Shown here in pieces: positions 1-8,568 of a DNA stretch of 60,296 nt. Made by a program: the position numbers and the translations under genes. Positions within the stretch are counted from its first letter, which is position 1; each line of letters opens with the position of its first letter. The notes under the pieces are model-generated. The model searched no databases. It was not told the DNA's origin and worked only from the letters and a program-made list of their open reading frames with translations. Origin of the DNA: Pontibacter aydingkolensis (GTDB lineage Bacteria; Bacteroidota; Bacteroidia; Cytophagales; Hymenobacteraceae); assembly GCF_019443125.1 (NCBI RefSeq), contig NZ_JAHYXK010000019.1, positions 1 through 60,296 of the forward strand. The letters run 5' to 3'.

Positions 1-102
1 GGCTTCTTCCCCAGGAAGATCCATGCCGTCACAGCCGAAGGATTCATCCTAAAGCTAATCCTCTTTATCTTCGCCTACACGCTAGCTCAAGTAATTGAGT
101 AG
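1..102 (+). CDS. C-terminal end of an unidentified membrane protein (partial)
   Basis: Frame 1 is open from the window edge to a TAG at 100-102 and gives 33 residues. The last 20 or so are hydrophobic (FILKLILFIFAYTLAQ) after a short basic stretch (PRKIH), which suggests a terminal transmembrane helix. The family cannot be named from so short a tail. It converges on the PorV/PorQ gene, with 13 bp between the two stop codons, and short complementary words (CTCAAG at 86-91, CTTGAG at 110-115) could form a weak hairpin there. It is called a gene end because the reading frame is clean and the convergent spacing is tight. Confidence 0.5.
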   Translation, partial: GFFPRKIHAVTAEGFILKLILFIFAYTLAQVIE

Positions 103-115
103 CTCGCAACTTGAG

Positions 116-1213
116 TTAATTAAAGGCGTAACCAAACGAGATAATAACAGACGAGATGCCACCACTAGAGATAGCGCCAGCCTCTTTTCCGTTCACACGC
201 GACAAAGCCAGGTCGAGGTTAAGGCCATTGGTTCTGAAACCGACGCCAAAGTTCGGCTGCATACGGTTATTCATACTTCCGTCGAAGTTTCTGGTTTGCT
301 GGTAATTATTAAAACCACCTCTTACAAAAACCGCATCAGCATATACTAACTCCACGCCAACATGCGGGTCTACAGATACCACATCCGACTTTAAGAGAAC
401 ATTGCGCTTACCATCAAAAGTAAAATCAATATCAGTGGCGACAAGGGCTGATAGTTTATCATTAATTGTAAAGTTTTTTCCAACACCAAGCACCAGGCGC
501 GGCAAGGTTAGCTCGGCAGAGCTTTCGGGCAAGTCATTGCCTGTTTGCTGGTAAGCGTCTTCTAATGCTTCTACGTTGTGCGTCCAGGCGGTAAAGGTGG
601 TGGTGATGTCTTTTGCCATAGCGCCGAATTGCCAGGTGCCACGCTGTAACTGGGCTCCTGCGTCTATGCCAAAGCCGTACGCGTTGGCAAACTCGCCTAC
701 ATTACGGTAAATAAGCTTGGCGCTTGCACCCAGCTGCAATCCCTCAATCAGGTTGCTGCGGCGTGCATACGAAACCAGCATAGCATAATCGGCAACAGAA
801 AAGAACCTGATACTATCGTACTGTATGTAGCCATACTCATTTTGCAGGCGGCGCGTATCGGCAATATCATCCACACCCAGGCGGATAACAGAAACTCCCA
901 GCACGCTATTAGAATCCAAAGGCATGGCAAAGCTGCCAAAGTCGTTTTTAGCAATGCCGGCAAAAAGCTCAGAATGCATCAAAGCAATGTTATACTTATA
1001 CTTCAGGTTAAGCAGTCCGGCGGGGTTCCAGTAACCGGCAGTGGCGTCGTCAACAATGGCGGCCTGCACATTTCCCATGCCCAGCGCACGTGCCCCCACG
1101 CCAATATTCAGAAATTCGTTGCTATACTTTGGGGTGGATACCTGAGCCATTGCAGCAGACCAGCAGGTAAATAGTGCCGCTACTAAAAAAAAGCGAAGGG
1201 TGATTTTATACAT
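116..1213 (-). CDS. PorV/PorQ family outer-membrane protein (type IX secretion)
   Basis: 365 residues with a signal peptide ending near residue 23 (SAAMAQ). The N-terminal motif GARALGMGNVQAAIVDDATA followed by YWNPAGL is typical of PorV/PorQ outer-membrane beta-barrels. The rest alternates short amphipathic strands and ends in a hydrophobic strand with an aromatic residue near the C-terminus, as expected for a barrel. PorV and PorQ help deliver and anchor cargo of the type IX secretion system, and a cargo-type protein with a C-terminal sorting domain is encoded at 9823-11121. The sequence alone does not separate PorV, PorQ or a paralogue. The start is the ATG complement at 1211-1213, directly before the signal peptide. 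Confidence 0.85.
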   Translation of the reverse strand: MYKITLRFFLVAALFTCWSAAMAQVSTPKYSNEFLNIGVGARALGMGNVQAAIVDDATAGYWNPAGLLNLKYKYNIALMHSELFAGIAKNDFGSFAMPLDSNSVLGVSVIRLGVDDIADTRRLQNEYGYIQYDSIRFFSVADYAMLVSYARRSNLIEGLQLGASAKLIYRNVGEFANAYGFGIDAGAQLQRGTWQFGAMAKDITTTFTAWTHNVEALEDAYQQTGNDLPESSAELTLPRLVLGVGKNFTINDKLSALVATDIDFTFDGKRNVLLKSDVVSVDPHVGVELVYADAVFVRGGFNNYQQTRNFDGSMNNRMQPNFGVGFRTNGLNLDLALSRVNGKEAGAISSGGISSVIISFGYAFN

Positions 1214-1438
1214 ACTTCAGCAGTAAATGTTCTCTCAAATCTACTATCAGGCTACTTAATTCTCTAAGGGAGTCAACAAGCTAAATCTTGCCTGTTAAGA
1301 TGCTCTAACATTAATTAGTGCATTAAAGTTGACTTTTGCCTCATAATATTTTAGTCCAAAAATACTGAATTAAAATTATAATTCTGCCTTAACGAAAACC
1401 AATTAAAAAATACTGCGTAATTATTTTTAAACAGTACC
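1214..1438. other. AT-rich divergent intergenic region
   Basis: Between the leftward PorV/PorQ gene and the rightward padR promoter. It is AT-rich with no credible reading frame. On the minus strand 1357-1364 reads TATTTTTG, a match to the Bacteroidota -7 box TAnnTTTG, but no TTG lies at the right distance and it is far from the start codon, so it is only a weak promoter candidate. Confidence 0.4.
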
Positions 1439-1469
1439 TTGTTTTACATAGTACCTTTTATTATCTTTG
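1439..1469 (+). promoter_or_regulatory. Bacteroidota-type promoter of padR-PspC operon
   Basis: TTG at 1439-1441 and TATCTTTG at 1462-1469 fit the -33/-7 pattern TTG...TAnnTTTG with a 20-bp spacer. The padR ATG follows 24 bp later. PadR regulators usually repress their own operon, so an operator probably overlaps this site, but none is assigned. Confidence 0.65.
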
Positions 1470-1493
1470 ATCCAACATTATAACGGTATCATC

Positions 1494-1838
1494 ATGAAAG
1501 TAGAAAACACGCAAGTGCAGATGAGGAAGGGAATTCTCGAATTCTGCATACTGGAGATTATCTCTCGTGGTGAAGTATATGCGTCCGACATGTTAGAAGA
1601 GCTCACAGCGGCTAAAATGATCGTTGTGGAGGGTACGCTCTACCCGCTCCTCACCCGCCTGAAGAACGCGTCGCTTCTGGAATATAACTGGGTAGAATCT
1701 ACCTCGGGGCCGCCACGAAAATATTACAAGCTCACTGAAACCGGGACTAAGTTCTTAGAAGATCTTCGCGCCACCTGGTACGAACTAGTTGACTCCACAG
1801 AATACATTATCCAAAACAAGAAAGCGCAGCAATCATGA
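1494..1838 (+). CDS. PadR family transcriptional regulator
   Basis: 114 residues. The winged-helix DNA-binding domain covers most of the protein: MRKGILEFCILEIISRGEVYASDML, then the recognition region GTLYPLLTRLKNASLLEY and the wing with SGPPRKYYKLTETG, which is the PadR signature. Acts as a cytoplasmic dimeric repressor. The ATG at 1494 was chosen over an in-frame TTG at 1467 because that TTG lies inside the -7 box and translation upstream does not resemble the family. The gene overlaps the next by four bases (ATGA), so the two are translationally coupled, and PadR probably controls the PspC protein. Confidence 0.9.
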   Translation: MKVENTQVQMRKGILEFCILEIISRGEVYASDMLEELTAAKMIVVEGTLYPLLTRLKNASLLEYNWVESTSGPPRKYYKLTETGTKFLEDLRATWYELVDSTEYIIQNKKAQQS

Positions 1839-4333
1839 AAAAGAATATAAGTATCAACTTACAAGGCATCATCTTCCACATTGAGGAAGACGGTTACGAG
1901 CAGCTAAGCAGATACCTGACTTCTATCAGGACGTACTTCTCTAACTATGAGGGGCACGAAGAGATTGTGGCTGATATCGAGTCACGTATTGCCGAAATCT
2001 TCTCTGCCAGGCTAAACCCGGGCAAGCAGGTTATCTCGCTGGAAGATGTGGAATACCTGATCACCAGAATGGGTAACGTAACCGACTTTGAAGTAGCAGA
2101 ACCTTTGGAAGAAGGAATACCTCACACAGGACCCGCAACTGGCAGTGCTTATGCATCGGAAGGCGCTTATACTACAGCAGGCCCTAAAAAGCTTTACCGC
2201 GATATTAACCGCAAAGTAATAGCAGGCGTTTGCGCTGGTATAGCCAATTACCTGAGTATAGATGTAGTCTGGATAAGACTGTTGTTCGTGCTTCTTGTGA
2301 TAGGTATTCCTTTCTCCGATGGCATCACCAGCTTTGGTATTATCCTGTACATTGTGCTCTGGATAGCCATGCCAGCAAGTGATGTGTTGCCCGAAACCAA
2401 TGTAAAGAAACTGTTCCGCGACCCTGAAGACAAGAAACTGGCGGGTGTTGCAAGCGGTATAGCCAAATACTTTGGTGTTGATGTGGCGGTGGTACGTATC
2501 ATGTTTCTGGTACTTATCTTTGCGGGTGGCTTTGGTATACTTGCTTATATTATACTTTGGATTGCTGTGCCAGAAGCTGTTACCCTTACTGAGCGCATGC
2601 AAATGCAGGGCGACCCGGTTACACTGGCAGGCATTGAGCGATCTTTGAAAGATAACCTGAACATGCGCGATAACGACGGGCATGAATCAACACTGGCCCG
2701 CATAATCCTGCTTCCGATCAGGCTGATCTCACAGATCTTTAGCTGGCTGGGCAAATCTTTGGGGCCTGTACTTGCTGTACTGATAACACTAATACGCGTG
2801 GCTGCCGGTATTATACTTTTAGTAGTATCTATAGGCCTTACCATTGGGTTGTTTTCTGCCTTATTCGTGTCGCTTGGTGTTATTAATGAGTCTGAATTCG
2901 TAAACCTGGGTGATTTTCCAGCCTCCGTACTGCTCGGGGGCTTTCCCAGTCTCGGATTAGTGGCAGGCTTTTTTGTAGGGCTTATCCCGCTTTTACTCCT
3001 GATCACACTTGCCATCAGCTTATTGGCTAAGCGCACATTTATGCGGCCTATCGTTGGCTGGTCTATGTTTGGCGTATGGCTGGTGGCATTGTTCACTCTT
3101 ATTGCTACCATCATCATCTACAGCAACAATTTCCGCAGAAGCGGCGAAGTACTTACCACCAAAACAATTCCTGTCTCCGGTTACAGTACGCTTGTGCTCG
3201 ATGCCTATGACACCAACCTTGATTACGACAGAATTTATATTGACGTACAGGAGCATAACGGCACCGACATAGAAGTGATACAGCGCGCAGAGGCAAAAGG
3301 CAGAACAGAGGCCGAAGCACAGCAAAATGCCCGCATGATAACCTATCAGGTGGTGCAGAAAGACTCTGTGCTTCGTTTCGACAATAGTTATGAGTTTAAA
3401 GAAGGCGCCGTTTTCCGCGATCAGGAACTCGACCTTGTACTAAGGTTGCCGCGAAACAAGCCATTACGCCTAACGCGTGAATTTACTTACCTGTTACCAA
3501 CCGCCACCTTCGATCAGGACTACAGCCGCGACAAGATTGTGCGTAATACCTGGCAAGTAAAAGGCGATATGCTGGAGTGCCTGACCTGCGCTGCTGATAC
3601 CCTGGATACTGAAGAGTATAACTTTGAAGAAGGATCTTTTAACGAGGGTAGCGACGACACCAACATAAGCGGCAGCGTGTTACTGAACGAGCGTGAGTAC
3701 AGTAGCAACAGCAAAACTTACAATTACAGAGACTTTAACTCAGTGGAGATCAGTGGCCCTTACCATGTAGAATTACGCCAGGGCAGCAATTACAGCGTAC
3801 GGGTTAGGGGCGAACGCGACGACCTGAGACGCATGGAGATCGATAAAGTAGGCGACGAGCTTCGCATCGGTTATACAGAGAAGAACATTAATCTGTTCAG
3901 CGACCGCGATCCGGTGTTAGTGCAGATTACAGCCCCTGATTTTAATGATATCGACCTGAGTGGTGCTATCAAGGCTGAAATTTCCGGAATCAGAGCAGAT
4001 AACTTGCGAATGAACTTTTCAGGTGCCATTCAGTCAAATGCAGACGTAAATGTGCGTGACCTTCGGGTAGAGATTTCAGGAGCAGCCGTGAGCAAATTTT
4101 CTGGCCGTGCCGATAACTTTAAACTTGACGCAACTGGTGCTGGCAAAGTAAATGCAGCAGGTTTAAGAGCCAACACAGTAGATGTAGATGTAACAGGTGC
4201 CAGCCTGGCTGAAGTATACGCAGCCAGAACCCTGCGCGCCGATGCCTCTGGTGCAAGCCGCATTGTTTACGCTGGCAATCCTAAAAACACCACGATTGAC
4301 AGCTCCGGACCAAGCAGCGTGAAGCGCCGATAA
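1835..4333 (+). CDS. Tandem PspC-domain membrane protein with C-terminal DUF2807 (head GIN) domain
   Basis: 832 residues. After about 110 mostly soluble residues come two PspC domains, near 115-180 (KKLYRDINRKVIAGVCAGIA) and 190-250 (KKLFRDPEDKKLAGVASGIA), each with a hydrophobic helix ending in LWIA.P. Several transmembrane helices follow (about 290-440), then an extracytoplasmic part ending in a repetitive beta-rich region (about 620-832; ISGAIKAEISG, LDATGAGKVNAAG, DASGASRIVYAG) typical of DUF2807/GIN adhesin-like domains. PspC domains sense or modulate envelope stress, but the role of this architecture is not established. Start by ATGA overlap with padR. A strong terminator lies 95 bp downstream. 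Confidence 0.88.
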   Translation: MKKNISINLQGIIFHIEEDGYEQLSRYLTSIRTYFSNYEGHEEIVADIESRIAEIFSARLNPGKQVISLEDVEYLITRMGNVTDFEVAEPLEEGIPHTGPATGSAYASEGAYTTAGPKKLYRDINRKVIAGVCAGIANYLSIDVVWIRLLFVLLVIGIPFSDGITSFGIILYIVLWIAMPASDVLPETNVKKLFRDPEDKKLAGVASGIAKYFGVDVAVVRIMFLVLIFAGGFGILAYIILWIAVPEAVTLTERMQMQGDPVTLAGIERSLKDNLNMRDNDGHESTLARIILLPIRLISQIFSWLGKSLGPVLAVLITLIRVAAGIILLVVSIGLTIGLFSALFVSLGVINESEFVNLGDFPASVLLGGFPSLGLVAGFFVGLIPLLLLITLAISLLAKRTFMRPIVGWSMFGVWLVALFTLIATIIIYSNNFRRSGEVLTTKTIPVSGYSTLVLDAYDTNLDYDRIYIDVQEHNGTDIEVIQRAEAKGRTEAEAQQNARMITYQVVQKDSVLRFDNSYEFKEGAVFRDQELDLVLRLPRNKPLRLTREFTYLLPTATFDQDYSRDKIVRNTWQVKGDMLECLTCAADTLDTEEYNFEEGSFNEGSDDTNISGSVLLNEREYSSNSKTYNYRDFNSVEISGPYHVELRQGSNYSVRVRGERDDLRRMEIDKVGDELRIGYTEKNINLFSDRDPVLVQITAPDFNDIDLSGAIKAEISGIRADNLRMNFSGAIQSNADVNVRDLRVEISGAAVSKFSGRADNFKLDATGAGKVNAAGLRANTVDVDVTGASLAEVYAARTLRADASGASRIVYAGNPKNTTIDSSGPSSVKRR

Positions 4334-4427
4334 AAATATTAACAAACTGCTATGTATACTTTATACTAAACCAGAAGTACAGGCCGTTTTAAAGATAGTG
4401 TTTGTTTAGTTGTTTGATGAGTACTGA

Positions 4428-4469
4428 CGAGGCTAAGATCTTTACATAGGTTTTAGCCTCGCTTTTTTT
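4428..4469 (+). terminator. Rho-independent terminator after the padR-PspC operon
   Basis: Stem CGAGGCTAA (4428-4436) / TTAGCCTCG (4453-4461), followed by a run of seven T at 4463-4469. Confidence 0.85.
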
Positions 4470-4483
4470 ACGGAGTTTATACT

Positions 4484-5941
4484 TTATTCTTTGCTTTCCT
4501 CCTCGTCTGGCTCAGATGGAGAAACTAAACTTGCTACGGAAAGGCCTCTCTTCTCACCTTCTTTAAGCAAAAAAGCATAAGCAGCATTAAATTCATTTTT
4601 CACCTTCCCTTCAAGTATCGCTTCTGTCAGTACCTCTTTTAACTCGCCTACTGTTTTGGATGGCATCAGGTTGAAGGTCTCCATAATGATCTCACCGGTG
4701 ATAACAGGCTGGAAGTTGCGCATTTTATCGCTTTCTTCTACCTCTACCAGCCGCTTCTCTACTTTATCAAAGTTCTGCAGGTAACGTTTTACCTTGGTAT
4801 CGTTTTTTGAGGTGATATCGGCGCGGCACAGCTTCATCAGGGCATCAATATCATCTCCGGCCTCAAACAACAGCCTGCGAATGGCAGAGTCTGTTACAGT
4901 TTCCTTAACCAGGGCAATAGGCCGCAGGTGCAGGCGTACCAGTTTCTGCACAAATTTCATGTGCTCGTTAAGAGGCAGCTTTAGGTCACGGAAAAGCTTT
5001 GGGAGCATACGCGCACCTCTATCCTCATGCCCATGAAAAGTCCAGCCGGCCTTTGGATGATAACGCTTAGTATCAGGCTTGGCAATATCGTGCATGATAG
5101 CAGCCCAGCGCAGCCAAAGGTCATCAGAAACCTCGGCCACATTATCCAGCACCTGCAACGTATGGTAGAAGTTGTCTTTGTGTGTATTGCCGTTTATAGT
5201 TTCAACGCCCTGCAACTCTACCATTTTCGGAAAGATCAGATGTAACAGGCCTGAGGCAAACAGCAGCTTAAAGCCATAGCTAGGCTTAGGCGAAAGTATG
5301 ATCTTGTTGAGCTCATCAATAATACGCTCCTGCGATACGATCTTAATGCGCTCTTTATAATCGATAATGGCATCAAACGTATCCGGGTCGATATCAAATC
5401 CTAATTGGGAAGCAAAACGGATAGCACGCATCATACGCAACGGATCATCGGAAAAAGTAATGCCCGGTTCCAAAGGAGTACGAATGATCTGCCGTTTCAT
5501 ATCCTTCAGACCGCCAAATTCATCTATCAACTCACCATAGTTTTGCTTGTTCAGGCTTATACCTAAAGCATTGATGGTAAAGTCGCGGCGCTTCAGGTCA
5601 TCATCCAGGGTACCTGTTTCCACCTCCGGTTTGCGTGAGTGCTCTCTGTACGACTCTTTTCTGGCCCCAACAAACTCTACTTCCCAATCATGGTCGCGCA
5701 GCATGGCAGTGCCAAAGTTTTTGAAGATGGATACCTTGGGCTTGTGCGGGAGCTTTAGGGCTACAGTGGTTGCTAAGGCAATGCCATCGCCCACGCATAC
5801 TACATCAATATCTTTAGAAGGCCTTTTAAGCACCAGGTCGCGCACGAAACCTCCAATTACATAGGCATCTATGCCTAATTCTGCAGCAGCCTCTGCTACT
5901 ACTTCAAATATGGAATGTTCCGGTAATTTTATTTTATCCAT
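4484..5941 (-). CDS. cca: CCA tRNA nucleotidyltransferase with HD domain
   Basis: 485 residues. Class II nucleotidyltransferase head: YVIGGFVRDLVLKRPSKDIDVV near residues 27-48 supplies the GG and DxD elements, and KRRDFTINALG near residue 118 is the RRD motif that reads the tRNA end. An HD phosphohydrolase domain lies near 285-310 (WAAIMHDIAKP). The enzyme adds or repairs the 3' CCA of tRNAs in the cytoplasm. Length and order fit bacterial CCA-adding enzymes with a C-terminal HD domain. The start is the ATG complement at 5939-5941; a hairpin plus T-run sits immediately upstream of it on the coding strand. Confidence 0.93.
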   Translation of the reverse strand: MDKIKLPEHSIFEVVAEAAAELGIDAYVIGGFVRDLVLKRPSKDIDVVCVGDGIALATTVALKLPHKPKVSIFKNFGTAMLRDHDWEVEFVGARKESYREHSRKPEVETGTLDDDLKRRDFTINALGISLNKQNYGELIDEFGGLKDMKRQIIRTPLEPGITFSDDPLRMMRAIRFASQLGFDIDPDTFDAIIDYKERIKIVSQERIIDELNKIILSPKPSYGFKLLFASGLLHLIFPKMVELQGVETINGNTHKDNFYHTLQVLDNVAEVSDDLWLRWAAIMHDIAKPDTKRYHPKAGWTFHGHEDRGARMLPKLFRDLKLPLNEHMKFVQKLVRLHLRPIALVKETVTDSAIRRLLFEAGDDIDALMKLCRADITSKNDTKVKRYLQNFDKVEKRLVEVEESDKMRNFQPVITGEIIMETFNLMPSKTVGELKEVLTEAILEGKVKNEFNAAYAFLLKEGEKRGLSVASLVSPSEPDEEESKE

Positions 5942-5945
5942 CAGT

Positions 5946-5987
5946 AAAAAGCAAACACCTCAGGCAGCGGTTTGGCGGCCTGAGGTG
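5946..5987 (-). terminator. Hairpin with T-run directly in front of cca
   Basis: CACCTCAGGC (5956-5965) pairs with GCCTGAGGTG (5978-5987). Read on the minus strand, the stem is followed by TTTGCTTTTT. It lies downstream of tsaC and only a few bases before the cca start codon, so it either ends tsaC transcription or controls read-through into cca. Confidence 0.65.
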
Positions 5988-6010
5988 CAAAAATAAGGTA
6001 ATGCCATGGC

Positions 6011-6045
6011 AATTACGAATTATGAATTACGAATTACGAATCATG
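6011..6045. repeat. Heptanucleotide array AATTACG/AATTATG
   Basis: Four consecutive seven-base units (AATTACG, AATTATG, AATTACG, AATTACG) followed by AATCATG, lying between tsaC and cca and flanked by CCATGG and CATGG. Related strings occur at 6712-6735 and 8480-8560. Confidence 0.7.
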
Positions 6046-6070
6046 GTTGCTCGCAAAACGATTTTGCATG

Positions 6071-6643
6071 TTAATCGCGTAGCACTTTCTGGGTACCGTC
6101 CGGCTCAATTTTTACTATGCGAGAAGGCTTTGCTTCTATTTCTTCTTCCTGCCGCCAACGCACTACATGGTCTACCCGATCCTTAATTTTTTCTGATATA
6201 TCCTTAAAAGACGCCGCAGTACCCTCGCCGCTTATATTGGCTGATGTTGAGACCAACGGCCTGCCAATTTGCCGCACCAACCGGTGGCTGAACTCGTCTT
6301 TTGTAATACGCACGGCTATACTGCCGTCTTCAGACTGTACCTCTTTGGGCAGGTTGGTGGCACCGGAAAGCACATACGTAGTAGGCCTCTCCTGCTCCTC
6401 AATTAATTTCTCCAAGTCCGCAGGCACCTTTTCTACATAATGCTTCAGCATATCCAGGTCGGCCACCAGTAGTATCATCGACTTGGATTCTTCGCGTTCC
6501 TTTATCTTGTATATCTTTTTAACAGCCTCCGCATTTTCGGCATCGCAGCCAATTCCCCAGACTGTATCGGTGGGGTAAAGTATAACGTTGCCAAGTATAA
6601 CTTCTTCCTCAGCGGCCTGTATCTCTTTTACTAACTGGCTCAT
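6071..6643 (-). CDS. tsaC: L-threonylcarbamoyladenylate synthase (Sua5/YciO/YrdC family)
   Basis: 190 residues, one YrdC domain. LYPTDTVWGIGCDAENAEAV near residue 22, KIKEREESKSM near 46, and RPLVSTSANISGE near 130 are the family's substrate-binding signatures (KxR and SxxNxSG). The enzyme condenses threonine, bicarbonate and ATP to threonylcarbamoyl-AMP for the t6A modification of ANN-decoding tRNAs. No C-terminal Sua5 domain is present, so it is the short TsaC/YwlC-like form; assignment to TsaC over the paralogue YciO is likely but not proven. Its transcript heads towards cca, another tRNA-processing gene, with a hairpin and repeat array in between. Confidence 0.88.
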   Translation of the reverse strand: MSQLVKEIQAAEEEVILGNVILYPTDTVWGIGCDAENAEAVKKIYKIKEREESKSMILLVADLDMLKHYVEKVPADLEKLIEEQERPTTYVLSGATNLPKEVQSEDGSIAVRITKDEFSHRLVRQIGRPLVSTSANISGEGTAASFKDISEKIKDRVDHVVRWRQEEEIEAKPSRIVKIEPDGTQKVLRD

Positions 6644-6741
6644 AGTTTTATTTTTGTTATTGGTTGATTGTTGTTAGTTATTAGAAAAATAAAACTCTTC
6701 TGGATTTCCCGAATAACGAATAACTATTAACTAAAAACGAC

Positions 6742-7143
6742 CTAACGTATTTCCTGCGTTAGTTCTACCAGCACACCGTTGGCGCTCTTTGGGTGTACGA
6801 AACAAACAAGCTTGTTGTCAGCTCCTTTTTTGGGTTGCTCGTTCAACAATGTAAAGCCCTCGCTTTTCAAGCGTTCCATCTCTTTATAGATATCTTCAAC
6901 TTCAAAAGCAATGTGGTGTATGCCCTCTCCGCGCTTTTCTATAAACTTACTGATGGCGCTATCCGGGGTTGTGCCCTCCAGCAATTCTATTTTAGTGCCG
7001 CCTACTCTAAAAAAAGAGGTATTTACATTCTCCGATTCTACAAACTCAGTTTTATAAGGCTCTACCCCTAAAAGTTTAAAGTATAATCCGTTTGCCTCGC
7101 TAAAATTTTTAACTGCGATCCCTATATGTTCTACGTTTTTCAT
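6742..7143 (-). CDS. mce: Methylmalonyl-CoA epimerase
   Basis: 133 residues, a vicinal-oxygen-chelate (glyoxalase) fold. HIGIAVKNFSEA at the start, IELLEGT near residue 52, GIHHIAFEVEDI near 75 and a late VLVELTQ supply the metal-binding His/Glu set of this family. It interconverts the (2R) and (2S) forms of methylmalonyl-CoA, linking propionyl-CoA and succinyl-CoA. Length and motifs match bacterial epimerases closely. It is transcribed away from the isc operon across a 118-bp gap. A minus-strand TAGTTTTG lies at 7198-7205, a possible -7 box, without a well-placed -33 partner. Confidence 0.9.
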   Translation of the reverse strand: MKNVEHIGIAVKNFSEANGLYFKLLGVEPYKTEFVESENVNTSFFRVGGTKIELLEGTTPDSAISKFIEKRGEGIHHIAFEVEDIYKEMERLKSEGFTLLNEQPKKGADNKLVCFVHPKSANGVLVELTQEIR

Positions 7144-7180
7144 TTTCAGTTTGTAATTAGTCTAAGTAAGGTTTTTTTGT

Positions 7181-7188
7181 TAATTTTG
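7181..7188 (+). promoter_or_regulatory. Possible -7 box for the isc operon
   Basis: TAATTTTG matches TAnnTTTG and lies 73 bp before the iscS ATG. No TTG is at 17-22 bp upstream (nearest at 7151-7153, 27 bp away), so the call is tentative. Confidence 0.35.
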
Positions 7189-7261
7189 CATCCGATTCAA
7201 AACTAATAATTTCTTTAAACTGTTTAGATAACAGGACAAAAAGTAGAGAAAATCGATTTAT

Positions 7262-8476
7262 ATGCTAACATTACCGATATACCTGGATAACAACGCCACA
7301 ACGCCATTAGACCCACGCGTGTTGGATGCCATGCTGCCTTACATGACTAACATGTTTGGTAACGCCGCATCTCGTAACCACGCTTTTGGCTGGCAGGCCG
7401 AAGAGGCCGTTGATTATGCACGTGAGCAAATTGCTTCGCTGATCAATTGTTCTCCAAAAGAAATCATCTTTACGTCTGGAGCTACAGAGTCGGACAACCT
7501 TGCTATAAAAGGTGTGTTCGAAATGTATGCTTCTAAGGGCAACCATGTAATTACACTTACCACAGAGCACAAAGCTGTACTTGATACGTGTAAGCACATC
7601 GAGAAGCTAGGCGGCAAAGTAACTTACCTTCCTGTAAACGCAGAAGGCCTTGTTGACCTGAAGCAACTGGAAGAAGCCATTACAGACAAGACAATCCTTA
7701 TCTCTGTGATGTATGCTAATAATGAGATTGGTGTTATTCAGCCAATGCGTGAGATCTCTGCTATTGCCAAGAAGCACGGTGTGCTGTTCTTTACAGATGG
7801 TACGCAGGCAGTAGGAAAAATTCCTGTAGACGTAGAGGCTGACGGCATTGATCTGATGGCATTCTCTGGCCACAAAATGTATGGTCCTAAGGGTGTTGGC
7901 GCGCTTTACGTGCGTCGTAAGAATCCACGTGTTAAGGTAACTGCCCAGATGGACGGTGGTGGCCATGAGCGAGGCATGCGTTCGGGTACACTTAACGTAC
8001 CGGGCATCGTGGGTTTAGGCAAGGCTGCTGAAATTGCTAAGCAGGATATGGAATCTGATACCAAGCGTATTGCTGCCATGCGTGACCGTTTAGAGAAAGA
8101 GCTTCTTACAATTGAGGAGTCTTATGTAAACGGTTCTGTTGAGCATAGATTACCACACGTATCTAACATCTCCTTTAAGTATGTTGAAGGCGAAGGCTTG
8201 ATGATGGGTGTGAAAGACCTGGCAGTTTCTTCTGGTTCTGCCTGTACTTCTGCTTCCCTGGAGCCATCTTATGTACTGAAGGCCTTAGGCTTGAGCGATG
8301 ACCTGGCACACTCTTCGTTACGTTTCGGCTTAAGCCGTTTCACTACGGATGAGGAGATCGACTTCGCCATTGATCACGTAAAAGAAGCAGTAAGTAAGCT
8401 TCGTGAGATGTCTCCGCTTTGGGAAATGTTTAAAGAAGGTATAGACCTGGACACGATTGAGTGGGCAGAACATTAA
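7262..8476 (+). CDS. iscS: Cysteine desulfurase IscS
   Basis: 404 residues, class V PLP aminotransferase fold. [14 protein letters not shown] at the start, [15 protein letters not shown] near 70-84, the PLP lysine in [12 protein letters not shown] (Lys205), and the mobile-loop catalytic cysteine in [14 protein letters not shown] (Cys328). It takes sulphur from cysteine and hands persulphide to IscU. Length and the SGSACTS loop fit group I IscS/NifS rather than SufS. It is first in an operon with iscU, an unknown gene and iscA; no iscR, hscAB or fdx is present in this window. Confidence 0.95.
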   Translation: MLTLPIYLDNNATTPLDPRVLDAMLPYMTNMFGNAASRNHAFGWQAEEAVDYAREQIASLINCSPKEIIFTSGATESDNLAIKGVFEMYASKGNHVITLTTEHKAVLDTCKHIEKLGGKVTYLPVNAEGLVDLKQLEEAITDKTILISVMYANNEIGVIQPMREISAIAKKHGVLFFTDGTQAVGKIPVDVEADGIDLMAFSGHKMYGPKGVGALYVRRKNPRVKVTAQMDGGGHERGMRSGTLNVPGIVGLGKAAEIAKQDMESDTKRIAAMRDRLEKELLTIEESYVNGSVEHRLPHVSNISFKYVEGEGLMMGVKDLAVSSGSACTSASLEPSYVLKALGLSDDLAHSSLRFGLSRFTTDEEIDFAIDHVKEAVSKLREMSPLWEMFKEGIDLDTIEWAEH

Positions 8477-8479
8477 AAA

Positions 8480-8560
8480 TGACGAATTAAGAATTACGGA
8501 TTACTAATTTTCGTCATTCTTAATTCAATTCATAATTAATAATTAATAATTCGTAATTAA
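8480..8560. repeat. Degenerate AATTACG-type heptad array between iscS and iscU
   Basis: The 92-bp gap between iscS and iscU holds strings such as GAATTAAGAATTACGGATTAC and, inverted, CATTCTTAATTCAATTCATAA and TAATAATTCGTAATTA. It is AT-only in feel and partly self-complementary (TGACGAATTAAGAA against TTCTTAATTC). It resembles the array at 6011-6045. Confidence 0.55.
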
Positions 8561-8568
8561 ATAGAGCT

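Noticed and set aside
2012..2683. 223-codon open frame on the minus strand
   Set aside because: It lies entirely within the PspC gene, with low-complexity translation and no start signals. It is a shadow of the real frame.
6011..8560. AATTACG arrays as CRISPR
   Set aside because: Units are seven bases long with no spacers, and no cas genes are present.
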